Shown one piece after another: positions 46,950-55,177 of a stretch of DNA of 64,000 nt. The notes beneath the pieces are model-generated. The model ran no database searches. It saw only the letters and a list, made by a program, of their open reading frames with translations, and was not told the DNA's origin. Source of the DNA: Microcoleus sp. AS-A8 (GTDB lineage Bacteria > Cyanobacteriota > Cyanobacteriia > Cyanobacteriales > Coleofasciculaceae); contig JAMPKV010000001.1 of assembly GCA_039962225.1 (NCBI GenBank), positions 620,001 to 684,000 of the forward strand, in the 5' to 3' direction. The position numbers were made by a program, and so were the translations under genes. Within the stretch, counting starts at the first letter, position 1, and each line of letters opens with the position of its first letter.

Positions 46950-47138
46950 CTATGCTCCTCTCTGAAAATAGACGCGGGGACACAGGGACGCACACCGAGG
47001 AACAAAGAGTTTGATCGCAACGTTCCTGTACTCGCTTTCGTGGGCGTCTAACGTAGCAACAAACTTCTCCCGCGTCAGTCCCAAATCCTGTCGCAGTTCT
47101 TGAATAAAGTTACCGATCTCTAGTTGCCATCCCACCAC
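46950..47138 (-). pseudogene. Truncated XRE-like helix-turn-helix gene
   Basis: A 62-codon frame starting GTG reads MVGWQLEIGNFIQELRQDLG, then LTREKFVATLDAHESEY. The first 30 residues look like the start of an XRE-type HTH (IQELRQDLGLTREKFVATL), but the recognition helix and the rest are replaced by unrelated sequence (NVAIKLFVPRCASLC). It ends 4 nt upstream of the GTG of the giant kinase, so it looks like a 5' remnant left when the kinase gene or other DNA was inserted. Confidence 0.45.
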
Positions 47139-47344
47139 AACTATGGTTTTTGCATCACTCGCTCTTCCCTAATGGTAGATACAGTATGCGATTTTTTGCT
47201 CAAACTTGCTATTTCAAAGGAAGGATCTTTCGCTGGATGAGGCCATGTATTTGTATATTGAAGCTGATAAGTCTTAAGCGTCGGCTCTGTTTGAGTTTCG
47301 CTGATATTGAGTGGCCCCAGTAGAGCCCTTTCCCAGAGAAAAAA

Positions 47345-48394
47345 CTATTGAACCTGAAAGGCTGTGTACTTGCCTCCGAGTCCTACAACAATTGCCTGAG
47401 TATTAGCAATGAGCATTTTTTCGTAAGTGTCAGCATGGGTTCCCTTTTCACCGAGTCCGTCAGCCCATAGTTTTTGTTCTGAAACTTTGACTTTCGCTTC
47501 TCTGGAAACCGTTTCAATCAGCTTTGGATTAATTGTCGCTTCTGCAAAAATCGTCGGCACATTCGCCTGCTTAATGTCACTCACTAATTCTTTTACCCGT
47601 CCTGCTGTTGGTTTTTCTTCAGTACTGATACCCTGCAACGCCCCTTCCATGGGAATTCCATAAGCGGCGGCGTAATATCCTATGGCATCATGGGTGGTGA
47701 CTAACTTGCGCTGTTGGACGGGAATCGTGCCAATTTGCGATTGAATCCAGCTATCGAGTTGCGTGAGTTCACGGGTCATTTTCTCCGCATTGCGGCTGTA
47801 TGTTTCTCCCTTGTTCGGAGATATCTTTTCCAATTGAGCCCGAACGGCCTCAACCATCCGCACACCATTTTTGGCATCATGCCAGACATGAGGATCGAAT
47901 TCCCCATGCTCCTGATTGGCTTCTGCTTTTTCCCCTGCGCTATGCTTGTGCTCGTCCGGTTCACCTTTGAGGGGTTTAGGAACGGCAATTTCACCCACAG
48001 CAACTTTGGGGATAGAATTTTGGGTTGACTCTATTAGCTTGATTAAGTCAGTTTCAAAACCGTAGCCATTGTAGAGAATTAGGTTCGCTTGCTCAATGGC
48101 TTTGCGATCGCTGGGCTTCGGTTGATAAGCGTGGGGGTCTGTCCCCGCAGGAATTAAACAAGTTAGGTCAACGCTACCTTGAGCGATTTTTTCTGTAATA
48201 TCACAAAGGACACTGCTGGTGGCAACAACTTTGGGTCGGTTGCTGTCTACGGGTGCCGGGGTGGTTGCTGAGGTGGTGTTGGGGGCAGAAGTTGTCGTTT
48301 GCTGGTTCGAGGTACAAGCCATCCCGGCGAGTGCCAGCGTTAAAACAGTTGCACTTCCTATACAACGGGTTTTGAGAGAAAAGCTTTTTAACAT
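47345..48394 (-). CDS. znuA: Zinc (or manganese) ABC transporter substrate-binding lipoprotein
   Basis: Cluster A-I metal-binding protein of 349 residues that hands Zn2+ or Mn2+ to the ABC permease. A signal peptide with lipobox LAGMAC precedes a Thr/Pro-rich linker. Metal-ligand His positions lie in GTDPHAYQP, DPHVWHDAKNG and TTHDAIGYYA, with an Asp/Glu ligand in WADGLGEKGTHADTYEK. Between lobes is a His/Glu-rich insert (EPDEHKHSAGEKAEANQEHG), a typical zinc-ZnuA loop that favours Zn over Mn. It is divergently transcribed from znuC-znuB across a 51-bp gap with a Zur-type box. The neighbouring CobW-like gene may share the zinc regulon, though no box was found there. Confidence 0.88.
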   Translation of the reverse strand: MLKSFSLKTRCIGSATVLTLALAGMACTSNQQTTTSAPNTTSATTPAPVDSNRPKVVATSSVLCDITEKIAQGSVDLTCLIPAGTDPHAYQPKPSDRKAIEQANLILYNGYGFETDLIKLIESTQNSIPKVAVGEIAVPKPLKGEPDEHKHSAGEKAEANQEHGEFDPHVWHDAKNGVRMVEAVRAQLEKISPNKGETYSRNAEKMTRELTQLDSWIQSQIGTIPVQQRKLVTTHDAIGYYAAAYGIPMEGALQGISTEEKPTAGRVKELVSDIKQANVPTIFAEATINPKLIETVSREAKVKVSEQKLWADGLGEKGTHADTYEKMLIANTQAIVVGLGGKYTAFQVQ

Positions 48395-48418
48395 GACTCA
48401 CGGTTGAACAAGCTAATA

Positions 48419-48433
48419 TGATAATGATTCTCA
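48419..48433. promoter_or_regulatory. Zur-type operator between znuA and znuC
   Basis: TGATAATGATTCTCA is a 7-1-7 dyad, with 6 of 7 arm positions matching. It agrees with the cyanobacterial Zur box TGATAATNATTATCA except for one base. It lies midway in the 51-bp divergent gap, so one site could repress both transcripts when zinc is sufficient. A Fur site has a related sequence; the transporter type favours Zur. Confidence 0.7.
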
Positions 48434-48445
48434 TTCAGATCGTTA

Positions 48446-49195
48446 ATGTTAGAAGTTCAGAATTTAGCTGTCAACTATCGAGGAATTCGAGCCTTAGGAA
48501 ACGTCAGCTTTCGTTTAGCACCGGGGCAATTGGTGGGATTGTTGGGGCCGAATGGTGCGGGTAAAAGTACCATGATTAAAGCGATGCTGGGATTAGTGCC
48601 TGCCATGACTGGAGTCGTGAAGTTCAAGGGGCAGGCGCTCAAACAGCAGTTATGTCGGTGTGCTTACGTGCCGCAGCGATCGCAAATTGACTGGGATTAT
48701 CCCGTCACGGTGTGGAGTGTCGTCCTGATGTCCCGTACTGCACATACGGGATGGTTTCGCTCACCCTCTCGTCAATCTCAACAAATTGTCGCCGAAGCCC
48801 TCCAGCGCGTGGGGATGTGGGAATTACGCCACCGTCAGATTGGGGAACTTTCGGGGGGACAGCAGCAACGAGTTTTTTTTGCGCGGGCGTTGGCACAGCA
48901 AGGGGAACTGTTCTTATTTGATGAACCTCTAGCGGGTGTAGATCAAAAGACAGAAAGAATTCTTTTTCAGATTTTTAGGGAACTGAAGTCCGAAGGAAAA
49001 ACTCTATTGGTCAGTTCTCATGAATGGGGAAAAACCTTAAGTCATTATGACCAACTCATGTTGTTAAATCGAGAGTTGATTGCCACGGGTTCTCCTCAAG
49101 ATGTCATGACGCTAGACAATATTCAACGTGCTTATGGAGAAGGGTTACAGTCACAACTTCTCCATCAAGGTTCAGAAACGTTATATTTTTGTTAA
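48446..49195 (+). CDS. znuC: Zinc ABC transporter ATPase
   Basis: ATP-binding subunit of 249 residues. Walker A GPNGAGKSTMIKAML, Q-loop VPQRSQIDW, signature LSGGQQQRVFFARALAQ, Walker B LFLFDEPLAGVD and the H-loop SSHEWGKTL are all present, so it should be active. The Q-loop region VPQRSQIDWDYPVTV is typical of metal (A-I) transporters such as ZnuC, MntA and SitB. It starts at ATG 48446, right after the Zur-type box, and is followed 27 bp later by the permease gene with which it should form an operon. The metal is inferred from the regulatory site and the ZnuA loop. Confidence 0.9.
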   Translation: MLEVQNLAVNYRGIRALGNVSFRLAPGQLVGLLGPNGAGKSTMIKAMLGLVPAMTGVVKFKGQALKQQLCRCAYVPQRSQIDWDYPVTVWSVVLMSRTAHTGWFRSPSRQSQQIVAEALQRVGMWELRHRQIGELSGGQQQRVFFARALAQQGELFLFDEPLAGVDQKTERILFQIFRELKSEGKTLLVSSHEWGKTLSHYDQLMLLNRELIATGSPQDVMTLDNIQRAYGEGLQSQLLHQGSETLYFC

Positions 49196-49261
49196 GAATC
49201 AACAGTCAGAAGTTATTGGCTGTTGCCCAAGAGTATTAATAATCTCAAATCCCAAATCGAC

Positions 49262-50152
49262 ATGTTGCATTGGTTGATAGAACCGCTAGGCTATGAATTC
49301 ATCCGAAATGCGATCGCGGTAGGTATTTTCACTGGCATTCTTTGCCCAGTGGTGGGTACTTACCTCATTGTCCAGCGCATGGCTTTATTAGGGGATGTCA
49401 TTGCCCATGCAGTTTTACCGGGATTGGCGATCGCCTTTTCTTGGGGGATTGATATCTTACTGGGATCTTTCATTTCAGGTCTTCTAAGTACCTTTGTCAT
49501 TGCCTGGATTCGCACTCAATCCCGTGTTAAAGCGGATGCAGCCATGGCCTTGACTTTTTCCAGTTTTTTTGCATTGGGCATCACTTTGATTACCTTATTA
49601 AAAAGCAAATTAGACCTCGATAGTCTGCTGTTTGGTGATATTCTTGGAGTCACAATCGCTGATGCTCAACGCACGGCGATTATTACTTTCATTGTGCTGT
49701 TATTAATCAAATTATTTTATAAAGAATTGCTCCTCTATACTTTTGATAAACAGGGCGCTCAAGCCTTGGGATATCCGGTTAATGTCCTAAATTTTGGCTT
49801 AATGGCTGCAATTACTCTCACCATTGTGACCAGTATGCAAACGGTGGGTGTTGTCTTGGTGATTTCTCTGATGGTTGGCCCTGGGATTACCGCCTATCTT
49901 TTGGTGAAAGAATTACACCAAGTTATGGGATTAGGCGCAATTTTAGGAGTGATGGCGACGATTAGTGGAGTCTATGTCAGCTATTACTTCAATATTCCTT
50001 CCGGCCCAGCCATTGTATTGGTAACGTTTAGTTTATTTGTGTTAGCACTGCTGTTTAGTCCTTCACAAGGTATTTTGACACGGCCAGAGAGAGGAAATCG
50101 TTCCGCTTGGATTGGGCGGGTGTTGCCATTTATTAAGCTCGGTCACAAGTGA
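49262..50152 (+). CDS. znuB: Zinc ABC transporter permease
   Basis: ABC-3 family metal permease of 296 residues from the ATG at 49262; a TTG at 49223 would add 13. It has eight or nine hydrophobic segments. The family's LGDVIAHAVLPGLAIA motif near residue 50 (a permease hallmark) and ALGYPVNVLNF plus VVLVISLMVGPGITAYLL towards the C-terminus are present. It channels the metal delivered by ZnuA and is driven by ZnuC. Its coding start is 66 bp after znuC on the same strand. It completes the transporter, so the znuA/znuCB locus is self-contained. Mn or Fe transport is an alternative. Confidence 0.9.
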   Translation: MLHWLIEPLGYEFIRNAIAVGIFTGILCPVVGTYLIVQRMALLGDVIAHAVLPGLAIAFSWGIDILLGSFISGLLSTFVIAWIRTQSRVKADAAMALTFSSFFALGITLITLLKSKLDLDSLLFGDILGVTIADAQRTAIITFIVLLLIKLFYKELLLYTFDKQGAQALGYPVNVLNFGLMAAITLTIVTSMQTVGVVLVISLMVGPGITAYLLVKELHQVMGLGAILGVMATISGVYVSYYFNIPSGPAIVLVTFSLFVLALLFSPSQGILTRPERGNRSAWIGRVLPFIKLGHK

Positions 50153-50309
50153 TACGAAGTTGCTCTCAAACGGGATCTAAGTTTTCACGGAATGAGGGGA
50201 ACCTCTCTCCAAACCTCTCTCCTACTCTTGAGAGACGCTAGGAATTCTCCCCTAACTCCTCATACGCAGTTGCATTCAAACCTAGTCGTCCAGATATCCA
50301 GTTTGAGTG

Positions 50310-50912
50310 ATGCACTGTGTCATGGTAACGGTGACAATAAAACTAAAGCAGTTTGACGTGAGTGGATTGGCGAGTCGAAACGTGAGTTCAGAAAACAAAG
50401 AAAAATTCCAAATTGAGTATCAGGCCGGAAAAGTCGCATTTGAACGGGGTGAGTATCGTGCATCTGTCAAGCATTTAGAAGCCGCCTGTGCTTTGACGAG
50501 CCGAAACTCTCGGTTAGGGGGAGAGGCGCAGATGTGGTTAGTGACGGCGTATGAAGCGGCGGGGAAAAAACCGGAAGCGATCGCTCTTTGTCAGCAACTG
50601 AGTCGTCATCCCGATATAGAAACGCGCAAAGAAGGCAAACGCTTACTCTATATTCTGCAAGCCCCTGAGCTCAAACGACCGGCAGAATGGATGACGCAAA
50701 TCCCGGACTTAGGGGCGATCGCAGAAAGTGATCCTGAAGCTCGTCGCGGCAGCCAAAGTGCGAGTGGTAGTAGCAAACGCGATCGCAAAGACAAACTCGA
50801 ACCAGAACCAATTGACCTGAGCCAAGTCAACACCAAAGATAATCAATTTATTTGGGTGGCTCTGATTGCCCTGATTCTGACAGTAGGAGGGTTAATTTGG
50901 CTCGGAGTTTGA
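50310..50912 (+). CDS. Tail-anchored TPR-like protein
   Basis: About 200 residues with a TPR-like segment (KFQIEYQAGKVAFERGEYRA, SVKHLEAACALTSRNSRL, then AQMWLVTAYEAAGKKPEAI). A charged linker rich in S, R and D follows, and a single C-terminal membrane segment ends the protein (FIWVALIALILTVGGLIWLG). This suggests a cytoplasmic protein-protein module anchored in a membrane. Start choice is unsure: GTG 50307, ATG 50310 and ATG 50322 all lie in frame before the TPR. I do not recognise a specific function. It precedes the DUF3153 gene by about 240 bp on the same strand. Confidence 0.7.
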   Translation: MHCVMVTVTIKLKQFDVSGLASRNVSSENKEKFQIEYQAGKVAFERGEYRASVKHLEAACALTSRNSRLGGEAQMWLVTAYEAAGKKPEAIALCQQLSRHPDIETRKEGKRLLYILQAPELKRPAEWMTQIPDLGAIAESDPEARRGSQSASGSSKRDRKDKLEPEPIDLSQVNTKDNQFIWVALIALILTVGGLIWLGV

Positions 50913-51151
50913 GGCTTAAACGAGCTCAAACAAAAGAGGGGAGATGGGGAAATGGGGGATGAGAGGAAAAATAAAGTACTACGTTTGAGTGCAACTGTGT
51001 ATCAATACCTCCATATATCCAACCTCTAAAATTGGTCGTCAAGAGCGCTCCAATCCAGCCGTTCCTACAGTAATCTTGTACCGGGAAGGCTGTAATTTAA
51101 ATCCACTCAATCAACTTAAAAGATCGGCTTTTAGCGTCAGGAGAGAGATTT

Positions 51152-51985
51152 GTGAAACCAGCAGTTGTCAATCTATTGCCGTTTTGGCGTCAAATTTTAG
51201 GGCGCTTACGGGTTCTCTGGGTGATTTTACTGCCAGCGCTGTTACTTTCTGGCTGTGTTGAATATAATGTCGGAGTCAACTTCGAGGGTCAGCATCACGG
51301 CGCGATTGTGCAGCATATCAAGCTAGGGGAACAGTTGACCAGCTTTAGTAACGAACAGGCGCAAGAATGGCTCAAAAGCATTGAGCAGAGGGCACGTCAG
51401 CTTGACGGGAAAACCCAGCGTCTTTCTGAGCAAGAAATTAAGGTGACGATTCCGTTTAGCAATGGTACGGAATTAGAGTCCAAGTTTAATCAATTTTTTA
51501 ATCCGGGAGCCCAGAAAAAGTCTCCCGCTAAGGCTGGCGTGCCACTCAATTTACCCACTTTAGATTCTAAATTTCATTTGAATCAGGGCAACTGGTTCTT
51601 AGTGCAACGAAATCAGTTAAGCTACGACCTAGATTTGCGATCGCTAGGTGTTCTCTCCAGCAACGGAAATGTAATTGTTAGTCCTAGTTCTCTGTTAGAT
51701 TTGCAGTTTAGTTTAGAAACCCCTTGGGGCGCACGCAGTGTGAATCAGGGAGAGAACGCCATCCCCCCAGCCGTCTATGAAAATGGGCATCAGCTCGTGT
51801 GGAAACTCCAACCTGGACAGATGAATCATTTAGAAGCTGTCTTTTGGCTTCCGAGTCCTTTGGGTGTCGGAACTGTGGCGATTATACTTTTGGTTTTGGG
51901 TGGCTTCTATCTCAAGTACAAAACTTTTCCTTGGACAATGGCTCAACCCGTTGCATCGCCTAATTTTTCCAAAGTGCAGTCGTGA
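51152..51985 (+). CDS. DUF3153-family lipoprotein
   Basis: A 277-residue cyanobacterial DUF3153-type protein. The N-terminus has a hydrophobic segment ending in the lipobox LSGC at about residue 35 (VILLPALLLSGCVEYNVGV). The body has conserved FEGQHHGAIVQHIKLGEQLT, IEQRARQLDGKTQRLSEQEI and the C-terminal VFWLPSPLGVGTVAII, which runs into a second membrane segment. The start is GTG at 51152, with AGGAGAGA upstream. It is therefore a lipid-anchored, extracytoplasmic domain with a C-terminal membrane tail. The family's function is unknown. A strong hairpin (52055-52090) follows. Confidence 0.8.
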   Translation: MKPAVVNLLPFWRQILGRLRVLWVILLPALLLSGCVEYNVGVNFEGQHHGAIVQHIKLGEQLTSFSNEQAQEWLKSIEQRARQLDGKTQRLSEQEIKVTIPFSNGTELESKFNQFFNPGAQKKSPAKAGVPLNLPTLDSKFHLNQGNWFLVQRNQLSYDLDLRSLGVLSSNGNVIVSPSSLLDLQFSLETPWGARSVNQGENAIPPAVYENGHQLVWKLQPGQMNHLEAVFWLPSPLGVGTVAIILLVLGGFYLKYKTFPWTMAQPVASPNFSKVQS

Positions 51986-52054
51986 GATCAATGGTGTTTT
52001 CATGGGTTACCAAGGATTGTTCCAACCATCATTAAATCGATAGAGCTGTAGCCC

Positions 52055-52090
52055 ACATGCCGCAGGTTACTGGTAGAAGCAGCGGCATGT
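52055..52090. terminator. Perfect 9-bp stem-loop after DUF3153 gene
   Basis: ACATGCCGC (52055-52063) and GCGGCATGT (52082-52090) with an 18-nt loop. It sits about 70 bp past the stop codon. No T tract follows, so termination is uncertain. Confidence 0.5.
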
Positions 52091-52110
52091 GATGTACAAG
52101 TTATATGGAA

Positions 52111-52219
52111 TCCGTTGGCATTGGAATAATAGTTTTTTTAACGCAGAGACCGCAAAGAGTCATGCAGAGGAACGCAGAGTTTTTGCACTCTAATCTCCGT
52201 TAAGTCCGGTGCCAACGGA
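52111..52219. mobile_element. Palindrome-bounded repeat unit near Fic cassette
   Basis: TCCGTTGGCA (52111-52120) is repeated in inverted form as TGCCAACGGA (52210-52219), 109 bp end to end. The interior carries AACGCAGAG-type motifs (around 52140 and 52170), as seen in dispersed cyanobacterial repeats; a related CGCGTTCT...CTACGCCTCTG run is near 29490. It could be a small MITE. No gene is present. Confidence 0.45.
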
Positions 52220-52249
52220 AATAATATTAAAGGAGGTTTAAATATGAGT

Positions 52250-52909
52250 TCAACCTGCAATGCACATCAAAATATAATTTTCTAATGCCTCCTTATTTCC
52301 CCTGCGATATTCGCTAATCGCCCAAGTGTATAACGGGTGATTAGGTCGAGGTTCAATCGGAAATTGTTTGAGCCAGTAACCATGCTGACCTAAAATAGCC
52401 CAGAGAATAAACCTGGCGATGTGTCCGTTCCCATTGGCATAGGGATGAACTCGCAGCACGTCATCAAAAATCGCACAGGCAAAGGCTACTGTATTGAGCA
52501 GTTTATCTTCGGGTGAAATTTGAGTATCTGGGAGTTGATGGGTTAACTCTAATAGTTTCATCCCTTCTCGAACCCACTGAGCAATTTTCTCCATTCTCTG
52601 TTCAACTAGAAAAGGAGGAAAACCGACATCCAAGCCTTCTGTTGAACCGACATAATATTCTTTCAGACAGGGAAAATCTTCGCCGCGATAATGACCGGCA
52701 TAGTAAATACATTCCCTGGGTACTAAAAGGCTGAAAAGGTATCCATGAATGGCTCGCGTGTCAGCCGCGCTTTCGACAAAATCTAGGGTTTGCTGGTAGA
52801 GCTGAACGACGATATCTTCTGTTCTTTCTTTAAGGATGATCTCCCGTTTGGGATGATCGGCATATTCCCACGCTGGACAATCAGGAGGATACATCCGGTC
52901 TATATTCAA
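52250..52909 (-). CDS. Fic/DOC-family protein
   Basis: 219 residues in the Fic (nucleotidyl- or phospho-transferase) family. The start is TTG at 52907-52909; an ATG at 52892-52894 (MYPPDCPAW) is an alternative. The Fic core lies in the C-terminal half: VHPYANGNGHIARFILW around residue 155. The canonical active-site motif is HPFx(D/E)GN(G/K)R. Here the acidic residue is Asn (HPYANGNGH) and the final Arg is His. The flap and fold helices before it (DKLLNTVAFACAIFDDVLR) look intact. It may be a kinase-like (Doc-type HxFxNANKR) or altered enzyme. It starts 6 bp after a small unknown gene, which is probably its partner. Confidence 0.85.
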   Translation of the reverse strand: MNIDRMYPPDCPAWEYADHPKREIILKERTEDIVVQLYQQTLDFVESAADTRAIHGYLFSLLVPRECIYYAGHYRGEDFPCLKEYYVGSTEGLDVGFPPFLVEQRMEKIAQWVREGMKLLELTHQLPDTQISPEDKLLNTVAFACAIFDDVLRVHPYANGNGHIARFILWAILGQHGYWLKQFPIEPRPNHPLYTWAISEYRRGNKEALENYILMCIAG

Positions 52910-52915
52910 GCGGAA

Positions 52916-53269
52916 TTAATCAACAGCGTCGGCAACATCATCGGCTAAATTTTTAGCCAGATTTCTCATATCTTCTTGTTGGCGATTCCTTAAGGAAATG
53001 AGCGCTTTTTGGGCAAGTTTGCGTTGGTTCCCTGAACAACAAATCGGTTGAAACGAATGGAGTTTTTTTATTATTTCTGGAACCTCCTCTTTGAGTTGCT
53101 TCAGTCGTGAAGAGATGGTTACAGCGGGGTGAATACCAAATCTTTGAGCATAAATTCTTCTGAGACTGGCTCTGGTGTCGAAATTTTGATGATTTTGGCG
53201 AGAAACTTTGATGTAGCTAAGACCTAAACGATGGGCAAAATCGTTCTCTGGACTAAAATTTCTACGCAT
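52916..53269 (-). CDS. Small hypothetical partner of the Fic protein
   Basis: 117 residues, mainly charged helices. It begins MRRNFSPENDFAHRLGLSYI, has IYAQRFGIHPAVTISSRLKQ and ends with FNLADDVADAVD-like helices (RNLAKNLADDVADAVD). The ATG at 53267-53269 has GGGAG 8 nt upstream. The stop is 6 bp before the Fic start, a spacing typical of toxin-antitoxin-type pairs. It does not show the (S/T)xxxE(G/N) inhibitory helix motif that marks many Fic antitoxins, so an unknown antitoxin or substrate-recognition role is inference only. Confidence 0.6.
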   Translation of the reverse strand: MRRNFSPENDFAHRLGLSYIKVSRQNHQNFDTRASLRRIYAQRFGIHPAVTISSRLKQLKEEVPEIIKKLHSFQPICCSGNQRKLAQKALISLRNRQQEDMRNLAKNLADDVADAVD

Positions 53270-53350
53270 AATTTAAGCTCCCTGTCTGGTGTAGCATTTT
53301 GTCCACTCTGTGCGCTCTATAGTGTTCATTCTGGCACAGAGCCATCATCA

Positions 53351-53371
53351 GGGCACGACAATATCGTGCCC
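53351..53371. repeat. Palindromic hairpin GGGCACGA type
   Basis: GGGCACGA (53351-53358) and TCGTGCCC (53364-53371) are a perfect 8-bp stem with a 5-nt loop, followed by CTAC. It lies between the divergent small gene and the cysS stop, and belongs by look to the dispersed hairpin class seen at 6491, 10413, 27136 and 56341. Confidence 0.6.
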
Positions 53372-53379
53372 CTACATCG

Positions 53380-54843
53380 TTACTCACGATGCCAAATTGT
53401 CACACCACCGGGCTTATCGATTAAGGTAATGCCTTTGGCTTGAAGTTCGTTGCGGATGCGATCGCCCTCAGCAAAGTTCTTGGCTTTGCGTGCATCAGCA
53501 CGCTGCTGAATGAACGCTTCAATCTCCGCATCACTTAACCCATCCGCCGATGCCTCCTGTACCTCTGGTTGGGCTGCCAAACCCAACACCTCCGCCAGAG
53601 TTACCAATGTTCGCCACACAACCTGCAACTCTTGAGGCGATGTTTCAGTTTTGCCCTCATGCACCAAGAGATTCCCTTCGCGGCGTAAGTCTTTCGCCAC
53701 TTCAAACAAAACCGCTAAACCCCCAGCAAAATTTAAGTCATCATCGACTGCCAGATTAAATCGTTCCACCAAGGCAGGTTGTAGGGGTGAATCGCCGTTC
53801 GCCCTGACGGCTTCTGGCGTCCAACCCAATTGCCTACCATATTGGTTGCCGAATAGCAACCCTTCCTTCAGGGTATTCCAACCATTAGTGGCGGATTCTA
53901 TGGCATCATCAGAAAAATCAATCGGCTTGCGGTATTGTGCCATCAGCACAAACAGCCGCACCGCCATAGAGTCAACCGGCCTATCCAGCAAATCTCGAAT
54001 TGTGATGAAGTTGCCTAAAGACTTCGCCATCTTCTCACCCTCCACTTTCACCATGGCGGTGTGTAGCCAGTAACGCGCTAAGGGCTGACCGGTTACGGCT
54101 TCAGATTGAGCGATTTCATTCTCATGGTGAGGGAAAATCAAATCGGCTCCACCCGTGTGAATGTCAATGGTTTCACCTAACTGTTCCCGAATCATCGCCG
54201 AGCACTCAATATGCCAACCCGGACGACCTTCACCCCAAGGCGATTCCCACGCAGGTTCCCCTGGTTTTGCCGCTTTCCACAGAGCAAAGTCACAGGGGTC
54301 TTTTTTCTTGGATTCCTCTTCTTGTACATCCACTCGTCCGCTTGCTCCTGCGAGCATGTCTTCTAACTTGCGTCCCGAAAGCTTGCCATACTCCGAGAAC
54401 TGACGCACCGCATAGTAGACATCACCCGCTGCTGGGTAGGCATAGTTTTTCTGCTCTAAGTCGTAAATCAGCCGTTTAATCCCATCCAGGGTGTGAGTAG
54501 CTCTGGGATAAGCATCGGCTTTTTTCACATTCAGCCGCTCCATATCCTCAAAATAGGTCTGGATGAAGCGCTCTGAAACCTCCTCCATAGAGGTTCCCTC
54601 CTGCCGCGCCCGGTTGAGGATTTTATCGTCAATATCGGTGAAATTCTGGACATACTGAACGTCATATCCGCGCCATTGCAGATAACGTCTTGCCGTATCC
54701 CAAACGATGCAGGTTCTGGCATGACCCAAATGGCAATAGTCATACACCGTGATGCCGCAGCAATACATCCGTACTTTGCCAGTTTCCAACGGTTCAAAAG
54801 GTTCTTTGCGACGAGTCAGGGTGTTGTAAAGATTTAAGGCCAT
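53380..54843 (-). CDS. cysS: Cysteinyl-tRNA synthetase
   Basis: Class I aminoacyl-tRNA synthetase charging tRNA-Cys, 487 residues. The HIGH-type motif is HLGHART (about 37-43), zinc ligands include [12 protein letters not shown] (Cys) and WHIECSAM, and [11 protein letters not shown] precedes the KMSKS-type KMAKSLGN. The C-terminal anticodon-binding part is readable ([20 protein letters not shown]). The protein begins [20 protein letters not shown]. The length is normal for bacteria. It stands alone on the minus strand, with the structured element at 54983 upstream. Confidence 0.97.
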   Translation of the reverse strand: MALNLYNTLTRRKEPFEPLETGKVRMYCCGITVYDYCHLGHARTCIVWDTARRYLQWRGYDVQYVQNFTDIDDKILNRARQEGTSMEEVSERFIQTYFEDMERLNVKKADAYPRATHTLDGIKRLIYDLEQKNYAYPAAGDVYYAVRQFSEYGKLSGRKLEDMLAGASGRVDVQEEESKKKDPCDFALWKAAKPGEPAWESPWGEGRPGWHIECSAMIREQLGETIDIHTGGADLIFPHHENEIAQSEAVTGQPLARYWLHTAMVKVEGEKMAKSLGNFITIRDLLDRPVDSMAVRLFVLMAQYRKPIDFSDDAIESATNGWNTLKEGLLFGNQYGRQLGWTPEAVRANGDSPLQPALVERFNLAVDDDLNFAGGLAVLFEVAKDLRREGNLLVHEGKTETSPQELQVVWRTLVTLAEVLGLAAQPEVQEASADGLSDAEIEAFIQQRADARKAKNFAEGDRIRNELQAKGITLIDKPGGVTIWHRE

Positions 54844-55177
54844 GGCACAGTAAAAAGTGAAATCAGTACTCAGGATAGATCGGCAATAATGGGGGAGGCA
54901 GGGATATTGGTAAAACGGGTAGATTGAATCGTTCTCAATCAGCCCAGCATCCTGCCCGGAACCGCCCGGAAATCACTTTCCGAGCTAATAGCCTAAATCC
55001 ACTTTAGTGGAGACAAGAACTCTATTTCGTCCTCTTGGCAGGCTTGGGCTATTAGCTAGGGATTAAACCATCCCTGACGGATAGGGCGTGCAAGACAGAG
55101 GCTAAAATCCTCCCGCCGATGTAAATTGCCTCTATACGCGATTCTCTCTATATTCTGACTCTTTCGACAGCAAGGTT
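54844..55177. other. Divergent intergenic region between cysS and the CobW gene
   Basis: About 330 bp that should hold divergent promoters. The main structure is the nested hairpin unit at 54983-55074. I found no Zur-type box near the CobW-like start. Confidence 0.5.
54983..55074. other. Nested stem-loop element
   Basis: AGCTAATAGCC (54983-54993) pairs perfectly with GGCTATTAGCT (55047-55057). Inside, TCCAC-ttta-GTGGA (54998-55011) forms a hairpin. Just outside, GGGAT (55059-55063) and ATCCC (55070-55074) form another. The layout suits a small structured RNA, a leader of cysS or the CobW gene, or a foldback repeat. I cannot name the family. Confidence 0.45.

Noticed and set aside
53651-54073. 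Plus-strand 140-codon frame opposite cysS
   Set aside because: Shadow of cysS; the sense gene has all synthetase motifs.
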